Shown: positions 1 through 5,073 of the stretch, one piece after another
Layout of the letters: each line of letters starts with the position of its first letter
Numbering within the stretch: the stretch's first letter is position 1
Assembly (NCBI GenBank): GCA_024226105.1
Contig: JAAELZ010000861.1
Coordinates: 1-5,073, forward strand
DNA length: 5,073 nt
Direction: 5' to 3'
Source: Pseudomonadota bacterium
Lineage (GTDB): Bacteria > Pseudomonadota > Gammaproteobacteria > Arenicellales > Poriferihabitantaceae
The notes under the pieces: generated by a model
What the model was told of the DNA's origin: nothing
The model's input: the letters and a program-made list of their open reading frames with translations, nothing else
Databases searched by the model: none
Made by a program: the position numbers and the translations under genes

Positions 1-1
1 G

Positions 2-448
2 GAAAAACGCCTGCAGGCAATCAAAAACAAACCACCGGAACCCCGAAAAATTGAACCGGCCCCGACAGGCAACGGTTTTTCCATGCCGGCTAAAGCAACC
101 ATCATTGCGCATTTTGGTGACAAGCGCAAAAAAAGCGGTTTGCCCTGGTCGGGAATCTTAATGCAGGGCCCTGAAGGAACGGATATCACAGCCATTAGTG
201 CGGGCGAAATTGTATATGCAGACTGGCTTCAGGGTTATGGCCAACTGGTTATCATTGATCATGGCAACGGCATGATGAGCTTATATGGCCATAACAAAAG
301 AATTCATCGTACGGTCGGTGATGTTGTGAAACAATCTGATATCATCGCTTCAATGGGCAATACAGCGGGGCTGAAAAAACCCGCACTTTATTTTGAAATC
401 AGACAGAATGGTATCGCAAAAGATCCATTAAAATGGTTTCAGAGTTAA
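2..448 (+). CDS. envC: EnvC-like murein hydrolase activator, C-terminal part (5' end outside window)
   Basis: This is the C-terminal LytM (M23-like) domain of an EnvC-family protein, which in studied bacteria sits in the periplasm and activates N-acetylmuramyl-L-alanine amidases during cell separation. The reading frame is open from base 2, so the ATG at 83 is probably internal. The first residues are charged and proline-rich, like a linker, followed by GFSMPAKA, the usual entry into the domain. Recognisable EnvC signatures are ADWLQGYG, VIIDHGNGMMSLYGHN and LYFEIRQNG, ending at KWFQS. The metal-binding and catalytic residues of active M23 peptidases are missing: the HxxxD site reads WSGIL and the HxH site reads ALY. 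This fits a non-catalytic activator. The coiled-coil part and signal peptide expected of EnvC lie upstream of the window. The gene is followed by ctp on the same strand, a common gammaproteobacterial pairing. Family assignment is firm; the symbol is by homology. Confidence 0.88.
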   Translation, partial: EKRLQAIKNKPPEPRKIEPAPTGNGFSMPAKATIIAHFGDKRKKSGLPWSGILMQGPEGTDITAISAGEIVYADWLQGYGQLVIIDHGNGMMSLYGHNKRIHRTVGDVVKQSDIIASMGNTAGLKKPALYFEIRQNGIAKDPLKWFQS

Positions 449-465
449 GCAATACACGCTATAAA
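438..465 (+). promoter_or_regulatory. Candidate sigma70 promoter for ctp
   Basis: TTCAGA at 438-443 (4 of 6 to TTGACA) and TATAAA at 460-465 (5 of 6 to TATAAT) are separated by 16 bases. The -35 lies over the envC stop codon region, and transcription would begin near 472, about 50 bases before the ctp start. It could allow ctp expression independent of envC. This rests on motif matching alone; short AT-rich hexamers arise by chance, so it is only a candidate. Confidence 0.35.
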
Positions 466-520
466 CTATTCAGTAAGACCCGCAAACAACGTTGCTACCC
501 GAATAATCACTGACAAAACT

Positions 521-1840
521 ATGAAAACACGCTTTACACAAATATTCAGAACTATTCTGCCCGGCCTGTTGGTGCTGATCATGTATCAGCCAGTATTAGC
601 TCAGTCCAATGCACATGATACCCAGTCTTCCGCACTGCCACTAAAAGAATTGCAAATGTTTGCCCAGGTGTTTGGCAAAATAAAAACTGACTATGTCGAA
701 GCAACCGATGATCGCAAAATGCTGCTTGATGCAATCAACGGCATTCTTGCCGGGCTGGATCCTCATTCGAGTTTTCTTGAGCCAGAAGCCTTTCGGGAAA
801 TACGCATCGATACCGAGGGCGAGTTCGGCGGTGTCGGCATTGAAGTCACTCTGGAAGACAACAAACTGCTTGTCATTTCCCCAATTGAAGATACGCCCGC
901 TGATCTCGCGGGCATAAAGGCAGGCGATATTATCGTAGAAATCGACGGAACCTCAGTGCGTAGCAGCAGCCTTTCCCAGGCAGTGGAAAAAATGCGCGGC
1001 GAGATCGGTTCGAAAATTGTCCTGACCGTGGTCCGCGAAGGCGAAAGTAAACCCCTGGAAATTGAAATAATACGCGATGTTATACAGTTAACCAGCGTTA
1101 GAACAAAAGACCTTGGCGAACCGGGGTTTGCCTACATGCGAATCAGCTCCTTTCAGAGTGGAACGGCTGAATCACTGAAAAAGAAAATCGAAAAATACAC
1201 CCGGGAAAATGGAAAGATCGAAGCTTTCATCCTCGATTTGCGCAATAACCCGGGCGGCATATTGGTTGGCGCGGTTGACGTTAGCGACCTGTTTTTAAGC
1301 TCGGGCGTTATCGTTCAGACCCACGGCCGCCTTGAAGATTCCGAATCCAGTTATTCCGCAGATTCGCCGGATATTATTAGTGATGCACCCATGGTGGTGC
1401 TGGTTAACAGCGGATCGGCCTCGGCTTCAGAAATCGTTGCGGGCGCCTTGCAGGATCATCACCGCGCGATCATATTTGGCACTCAGACCTTTGGCAAAGG
1501 CTCTGTACAGACCATATCGCCCATCGGAGATGGCTCGGCTCTGAAAATCACCACGGCACGATACTACACCCCCAGTGGCCGCTCCATTCAGGAAACCGGC
1601 ATTACACCGGACATCATTTCCGAGGACACTGAAATCACCAAAATCAATGGCCACGACAATATCAGGGAGGTTGATCTGGCACGCCACCTGGTAAACCCCG
1701 ATGACCAGAACCCGGAAGAAATGCCTGAACAGGATAAAATAAGATCGATGCTGGATCAGGATTCACAGTTACGTGACGCACTGAATGTTTTAAAAGGAAT
1801 TCACCTCGCCAATGCCGGGCGACAGGGAAAATCAGGGTAG
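521..1840 (+). CDS. ctpA: Periplasmic carboxyl-terminal processing protease (peptidase S41A, CtpA-like)
   Basis: This 439-residue serine protease would be exported to the periplasm and cleave proteins near their C-termini. A signal peptide is visible: MKTRF, a hydrophobic core about residues 9-22, and a likely cut after VLA at 27. A PDZ domain spans roughly residues 95-172 (GGVGIEV, then GIKAGDIIVEIDG), followed by the S41 catalytic domain with LRNNPGG at 241-247. The catalytic triad of the family is intact: Ser301 in GSASASEI, Lys326 in FGKGSVQ and Gln330, with the Ser-Lys spacing of 25 seen in the family. Length matches Pseudomonas CtpA-type proteins. It follows the envC-like gene by 72 bases. 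In Pseudomonas aeruginosa the related CtpA degrades peptidoglycan cross-link hydrolases with help of a lipoprotein partner, so a cell-wall role is a reasonable inference; no partner is in this window. No good Shine-Dalgarno precedes the ATG, but the signal peptide starting there supports it. Confidence 0.93.
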   Translation: MKTRFTQIFRTILPGLLVLIMYQPVLAQSNAHDTQSSALPLKELQMFAQVFGKIKTDYVEATDDRKMLLDAINGILAGLDPHSSFLEPEAFREIRIDTEGEFGGVGIEVTLEDNKLLVISPIEDTPADLAGIKAGDIIVEIDGTSVRSSSLSQAVEKMRGEIGSKIVLTVVREGESKPLEIEIIRDVIQLTSVRTKDLGEPGFAYMRISSFQSGTAESLKKKIEKYTRENGKIEAFILDLRNNPGGILVGAVDVSDLFLSSGVIVQTHGRLEDSESSYSADSPDIISDAPMVVLVNSGSASASEIVAGALQDHHRAIIFGTQTFGKGSVQTISPIGDGSALKITTARYYTPSGRSIQETGITPDIISEDTEITKINGHDNIREVDLARHLVNPDDQNPEEMPEQDKIRSMLDQDSQLRDALNVLKGIHLANAGRQGKSG

Positions 1841-1923
1841 CGGCATGCCTGGTGAGCATACTGTGACCGATTTAACATCTGTATGCACACACATCCACCA
1901 ACCGCATCTATGCCCTTAATGCG
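1841..1923. other. Convergent intergenic spacer between ctp and prfC
   Basis: These 83 bases separate the 3' ends of two converging genes. The only dyad I see is GCATAC (1856-1861) against GTATGC (1881-1886), a 6-bp stem with a 19-base loop and no T-tract on either side. This is too weak to call an intrinsic terminator. Termination here may be Rho-dependent or lie within the opposing gene. No small ORF or RNA gene is supported. Confidence 0.6.
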
Positions 1924-3501
1924 CTATACTTCTCGTGTGGATTTGAACTCTACGTCCGGATAACGTTCCTGCGTCAATCGTAAATTGGCATAATTTGGCG
2001 CGATATAAGCCAGCACATCGGCCCCGTCAATCGCCAGGTTGAGTTCATTTTTCTTCCTGAAAGCCTGCTCGTCCTTATCCGATTTAAAATGTACCCAGCG
2101 CGCGGCCGCAACCGGCACGGCCTCAAACTGGCATTCCACCCCGTATTCATTTTTCAGCCGATGTGCGACCACATCAAACTGCAGCACACCCACTGCACCC
2201 AGAATCATGTCGTTATTGAGTAAAGGACGAAATACCTGAGTCGCACCTTCTTCACTCAACTGAATCAGACCTTTCTGCAGGGCTTTCGCTTTTAAGGGGT
2301 CTTTAAGGCGTACGCGCCGGAACAGTTCCGGCGCAAAATTGGGTACCCCGATGTATTTCAGATCTTCGCCTTCCGTAAAGGTATCACCGATCTGGATAGT
2401 TCCGTGGTTATGCAGCCCCAGGATATCACCCGCAAACGCATTTTCTGCGCTGTCACGTTTCGCCGCCAGAAACGTATGCGCATTGTGGATAGCAATGGTT
2501 TTACCGGCCCGCACATGTTTCAGTTTCATGCCTCGTTTGAATTGCCCCGATACGATACGCAAAAAGGCCACGCGGTCATGGTGTGCAGGATCCATATTAG
2601 CCTGAATTTTAAATACAAAACCGGTCAGCTTATTTTCCGTTGCCCGAACCTCACGCGATTCTGTTTCCCGCTTTTGTGGAGCCGGGGCGTATTCGACAAA
2701 TATGTCCATCAACTCATCGGTGCCCAGCGTACCCAACGCCGAACCAAAAAATACCGGTGACAACTCGCCGCTCAGATAGGCGTCTAAATCAAACTGGTGG
2801 CTGGCACCCTGCACCAGCTCAATCTCCTCACGTAATTCTGCGGCCATTTCACCCAGTGCGACATCCAGCTCCGGGTTATCCAGCCCCTCAATGAAACGAT
2901 CCTGCTCGCCCTCAGCTCCGCGCCCGGCAAACAGGCGCACGGTATCATCATACAGGCGATAAATACCCTTGAGGTTTTTACCCATACCGATTGGCCAGGT
3001 CATCGGTGCGCAATTGATTTTAAGCACCTCTTCTACCTCGTCGAGCAAATCAATCGGGTCACGGCCTTCGCGGTCAAGCTTGTTGATAAAGGTCATAATC
3101 GGCGTGGTGCGCAGGCGGCAGACCTCCATCAGTTTGATGGTACGTTCCTCAACGCCCTTGGCCACGTCGATTACCATCAGTGCTGAATCCACCGCAGTCA
3201 GGGTTCGGTAGGTATCTTCCGAAAAATCTGCGTGCCCGGGGGTATCAAGTAAATTCACGACACCGTTTTTATAGGGGAACTGCATCACCGAGGAGGTCAC
3301 AGAGATGCCCCTTTCCTGCTCCAGTTGCATCCAGTCCGAGGTGGCGTGGCGGTTGCTTTTGCGCGCTTTAACCGTCCCGGCAACCTGAATCGCGCCGCCG
3401 TAGTGCAGCAGTTTTTCCGTCAGCGTGGTCTTACCCGCATCAGGGTGCGAGATGATCGCAAAGGTCCGGCGACGATTAATTTCCTGGTCTAGCGCACTCA
3501 T
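1924..3501 (-). CDS. prfC: Peptide chain release factor 3 (RF3)
   Basis: RF3 is a cytoplasmic translational GTPase that removes RF1/RF2 from the ribosome after peptide release. Using the ATG at 3501 the protein has 525 residues; a TTG at 3513 would give 529. All GTPase motifs are present (numbered from the TTG): G1 SHPDAGKT at 22-29, G2 RGISVTSS at 68-75, G3 DTPGH at 90-94, G4 NKLD at 144-147 and G5 GSAL at 257-260. Family-specific stretches GFVFKIQANMDP, GDILGLHNHGTIQIGD, PNFAPELFRR and VGVLQFDVV follow, and the tail is ERYPDVEFKSTREV, very like E. coli RF3. I prefer the ATG because TTG is the rarer start, because the TTG would lie only about 10 bases from the transcript start predicted from the TATAAT at 3531-3536, and because related RF3 proteins have equally short N-termini. 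Neither start has a strong ribosome binding site. The gene lies directly downstream of aroE on the same strand. Confidence 0.96.
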   Translation of the reverse strand: MSALDQEINRRRTFAIISHPDAGKTTLTEKLLHYGGAIQVAGTVKARKSNRHATSDWMQLEQERGISVTSSVMQFPYKNGVVNLLDTPGHADFSEDTYRTLTAVDSALMVIDVAKGVEERTIKLMEVCRLRTTPIMTFINKLDREGRDPIDLLDEVEEVLKINCAPMTWPIGMGKNLKGIYRLYDDTVRLFAGRGAEGEQDRFIEGLDNPELDVALGEMAAELREEIELVQGASHQFDLDAYLSGELSPVFFGSALGTLGTDELMDIFVEYAPAPQKRETESREVRATENKLTGFVFKIQANMDPAHHDRVAFLRIVSGQFKRGMKLKHVRAGKTIAIHNAHTFLAAKRDSAENAFAGDILGLHNHGTIQIGDTFTEGEDLKYIGVPNFAPELFRRVRLKDPLKAKALQKGLIQLSEEGATQVFRPLLNNDMILGAVGVLQFDVVAHRLKNEYGVECQFEAVPVAAARWVHFKSDKDEQAFRKKNELNLAIDGADVLAYIAPNYANLRLTQERYPDVEFKSTREV

Positions 3502-3530
3502 GGTTCTGGTCAAAGCTAAAAAGGGGCTGG

Positions 3531-3536
3531 ATTATA
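3531..3536 (-). promoter_or_regulatory. Candidate -10 element (TATAAT) for prfC
   Basis: Read on the minus strand, a perfect TATAAT lies just after the aroE stop codon and 29 bases before the prfC ATG at 3501. The hexamer 17 bases further upstream (GCACTT, inside the aroE 3' end) is a poor -35. A better match to -35, TCGACA, sits only 12 bases away, which is too close for a normal promoter. It could give prfC an extra promoter inside an aroE-prfC operon. This is motif evidence only. Confidence 0.4.
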
Positions 3537-3538
3537 CG

Positions 3539-4384
3539 TTAAACACCCTGTCGAAGTGCCGCAATCACAGGTGCGGTCTGTACTTTTACGCCGTGCCATA
3601 TTTCAAACCCGGCTGCCGCCTGTTCGACCAGCATTCCAAGGCCATCCGCGGCTTTGTAAGCGCCGTTATCCAGTGCCCACTTCATGAAAATGGTTGGCTG
3701 GCGAGCATACATCATGTCGTAGACGAAGCTGGTTTCATGAAACAGCTTCGCCGGCACGGCGGGCAATTCGTTGCCTAAACTGGCGGCGGTGCCATTGATT
3801 ACAATATCAAATTTCTCCCCCTGTAAGGCATTCATCGCCATGGCGTGGATCGGGCCATAAGTCTCGAACAGGGCGGCAAGATCGATTGCCTTGCCCTGTG
3901 TCCGGTTACAAATAACCACCTCTCTCGGGCCAGCTTCCAGAATTGGCTGCAGTACGCCACGCACGGCACCGCCGGCACCTATAACCAGCATGCGCTTAGC
4001 CTTTATTGAGACACCCTGATTGTGTTCAATATCGCGTACCAGACCGATGCCGTCGGTAACGTCGCCACAAATCTCCCCGGCATTAGACCACAGGGTATTC
4101 ACGGCACCCGCCACGCGCGCACGCTCGCTGAGCTGATCACATAACTCAAAGGCTTCAAGCTTAAACGGTACGGTCACGTTTACCCCTTTGCCACCACTGG
4201 CCATGAAATGTTGCACCGCCTGATTAAATCCCCCGGCTTCACCCAGGGTTTTTGTATATTCAAGATCTATACCGGCTTGCCGTGCAAACTGATGATGAAT
4301 CTCGGGCGACAGGCTGTGTCCAATCGGGTTACCAATTGCAGTAAACTGTAATGGTTTTGGCTTAAAATCGAAGGGATCGTTCAT
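3539..4384 (-). CDS. aroE: Shikimate dehydrogenase (NADP+)
   Basis: AroE reduces 3-dehydroshikimate to shikimate with NADPH in the chorismate pathway, in the cytoplasm. From the ATG at 4384 the protein has 281 residues, close to E. coli AroE (272). The substrate domain shows GNPIGHSLSP (Ser24, Ser26), NVTVPFK with the catalytic Lys75, GAVNTL (Asn96) and TDG with the catalytic Asp111. The nucleotide domain shows GAGGA at 136-140 and NRT at 160-162, then INGTA, YDMMYARQPT and GLGMLVEQAA with the substrate-contacting Gln255. One oddity: the usual NTDG reads VTDG, with Val109 (GTT) in place of Asn. An upstream in-frame ATG at 4441 would add 19 residues with no family match, so the internal Met was chosen; neither has a clear Shine-Dalgarno. 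The stop codon is 37 bases from the prfC ATG, suggesting one transcript. The divergent neighbour is tmcA. Confidence 0.95.
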   Translation of the reverse strand: MNDPFDFKPKPLQFTAIGNPIGHSLSPEIHHQFARQAGIDLEYTKTLGEAGGFNQAVQHFMASGGKGVNVTVPFKLEAFELCDQLSERARVAGAVNTLWSNAGEICGDVTDGIGLVRDIEHNQGVSIKAKRMLVIGAGGAVRGVLQPILEAGPREVVICNRTQGKAIDLAALFETYGPIHAMAMNALQGEKFDIVINGTAASLGNELPAVPAKLFHETSFVYDMMYARQPTIFMKWALDNGAYKAADGLGMLVEQAAAGFEIWHGVKVQTAPVIAALRQGV

Positions 4385-4460
4385 GAGGGTGATTGCTATA
4401 AAATCCTGAGTGCCGATTGTACTGTATTCAACACCGCCCATGACACTTAGAGATACCCAT
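4385..4460. promoter_or_regulatory. Divergent control region between aroE and tmcA
   Basis: These 76 bases must carry the 5' signals of both genes. The sequence is compact, and no convincing -35/-10 pair for aroE is visible on the minus strand; TACAAT (4421-4416) is the best -10-like hexamer but lacks a -35. The palindrome CATG at 4439-4442 holds overlapping ATG triplets on both strands, each an alternative upstream start for its gene. No clear operator dyad is seen. Confidence 0.5.
4394..4402 (+). promoter_or_regulatory. Candidate extended -10 promoter for tmcA
   Basis: TGCTATAAA matches the extended -10 pattern TGnTATAAT with one mismatch in the hexamer. No -35 is visible at the normal distance, which extended -10 promoters can tolerate. 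Transcription would start near 4409, giving a leader of about 50 bases before the ATG at 4461. The region upstream of the -10 would lie within the first codons of aroE. Confidence 0.4.
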
Positions 4461-5073
4461 ATGCCACACGCCCTGCCCCCGCGTAGACTGATTGTACTTG
4501 CCGGCCCCGGGGCCTGGGGCAGGCAGCGCGCAACTGAGCTGAGTTCCCGTAGCAGGCTACAGGATCAACAGCTTAGCTGGCTTGAACCGGAGGACGACGC
4601 AAGTGGATTGCTGGGGCAGGAGCGTGCGATGCTGGTACTGAACGCTTATCAAGGGATTAACCCGGATGTATTCGGGCGTGTCAGCGGCCTGATTCAGGCA
4701 GGCGGCGCACTACTGCTTATTTGCCCGGCTTTGAATGACTGGCCGGACTACCCCGATCCTGAACACCTCAAACTTGCCCCCTACCCTGAGCAGAAGTCGG
4801 TAATTGCCGGCTTGTATCTGAAACGCTGGGTACGGTTATTGGCATCGCTTAGCGGTATCGAAATCTATACACCCGAGAATGATGCATCCATCCCGCCACT
4901 TACTATAAACCAGCCACATGCTCCCCTTTCACAGGCCTGCACCAATGACCAGCAGGTCGCGATTAAAGCTGTTTGTAAAACGCTCACGGGCCAACGACGC
5001 CGACCGGCCATTATCAGCGCAGACCGCGGCCGGGGAAAGTCTGCGGCGCTGGGCCTGGCGGCCGGCCAATTAC
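4461..5073 (+). CDS. tmcA: tRNA(Met) cytidine acetyltransferase TmcA, N-terminal part (3' end outside window)
   Basis: TmcA uses acetyl-CoA and ATP to make N4-acetylcytidine at the wobble base of elongator tRNA-Met, which helps accurate AUG decoding. The 204 codons here are roughly the first third of the protein (E. coli TmcA is 671 residues). Visible are the N-terminal TmcA domain beginning RRLIVLAGPGAWG, a stretch like the E. coli protein at AYQGINPDVFGRVSGLIQAGGALLLICP, and the ATPase P-loop ADRGRGKS at 187-194, with Lys193 and Ser194. The first P-loop position is Ala, as in E. coli TmcA (AARGRGKS). The helicase core, GNAT acetyltransferase and tRNA-binding domains lie beyond the window. 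AGAGA at 4449-4453, 7 bases ahead of the ATG, is a weak ribosome binding site and favours this start; in-frame alternatives are ATG 4440 and GTG 4410, with a TGA stop just before the latter. Divergently oriented to aroE. Identification rests on the N-terminal pattern and P-loop only. Confidence 0.85.
   Translation, partial: MPHALPPRRLIVLAGPGAWGRQRATELSSRSRLQDQQLSWLEPEDDASGLLGQERAMLVLNAYQGINPDVFGRVSGLIQAGGALLLICPALNDWPDYPDPEHLKLAPYPEQKSVIAGLYLKRWVRLLASLSGIEIYTPENDASIPPLTINQPHAPLSQACTNDQQVAIKAVCKTLTGQRRRPAIISADRGRGKSAALGLAAGQL

Noticed and set aside
1427..1859. Two minus-strand frames over the 3' half of ctp
   Set aside because: They oppose the conserved S41 catalytic domain and have no recognisable protein features.
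1856..1886. Inverted repeat GCATAC/GTATGC as a bidirectional terminator
   Set aside because: The stem is only 6 bp with a 19-base loop and there is no T-run on either strand.
2404..2760. Open frame of 118 codons on the + strand inside prfC, and other + strand frames between 2039 and 3371
   Set aside because: prfC on the minus strand is conserved along its whole length; these frames are antisense shadows with no recognisable domains or start signals.
3425..3778. Open frame of 117 codons on the + strand over the prfC/aroE junction
   Set aside because: It is antisense to two well-supported conserved genes, shows no family motif, and is explained by the codon pattern of the opposite strand.
4422..4440. 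CTGTAT as a LexA box in the aroE/tmcA spacer
   Set aside because: The matching ACAG half is absent at the required distance, leaving only a chance half-site.
1..5073. Mobile elements, CRISPR arrays, tRNA/rRNA genes, riboswitches or a novel defence system
   Set aside because: I saw no transposase or recombinase motif, no spaced direct repeats, no cloverleaf and no gene without a housekeeping identity; nearly all of the window is taken up by conserved genes.

Overview
The window looks like ordinary chromosomal DNA from a gammaproteobacterium. That reading rests on an EnvC-type activator gene next to an S41 C-terminal processing protease, a full-length release factor 3 close to the E. coli protein, a bacterial AroE, and the start of a TmcA-type tRNA acetyltransferase. 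Gene density is high, base composition looks even throughout, and there is no sign of mobile DNA, CRISPR, tRNA or rRNA. I cannot name the genus.

Left third (1-1840, + strand): the 3' end of an envC-like gene entering from the left edge, then 72 bases, then a complete periplasmic carboxyl-terminal protease (ctp). The two belong together: an envelope activator of peptidoglycan amidases beside a protease whose relatives control peptidoglycan hydrolases. A candidate promoter in the gap could let ctp be expressed separately. Positions 1841-1923 are a short convergent spacer with no clear terminator.

Middle and right (1924-4384, - strand): aroE (shikimate dehydrogenase, aromatic amino acid synthesis) followed at once by prfC (release factor 3, translation termination). 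The spacing of a few tens of bases suggests co-transcription, but a perfect TATAAT hexamer beside the aroE stop codon may give prfC its own promoter.

Right edge (4385-5073, + strand): a 76-base divergent spacer, then the first 204 codons of tmcA (tRNA-Met cytidine acetyltransferase), cut off by the window end just after the P-loop. The spacer holds an extended -10 element that reads toward tmcA.

I found no previously undescribed system. The points worth a second look are small: a valine in place of the usual asparagine in the AroE NTDG motif, start-site ambiguity in prfC, aroE and tmcA, and the crowded divergent control region.
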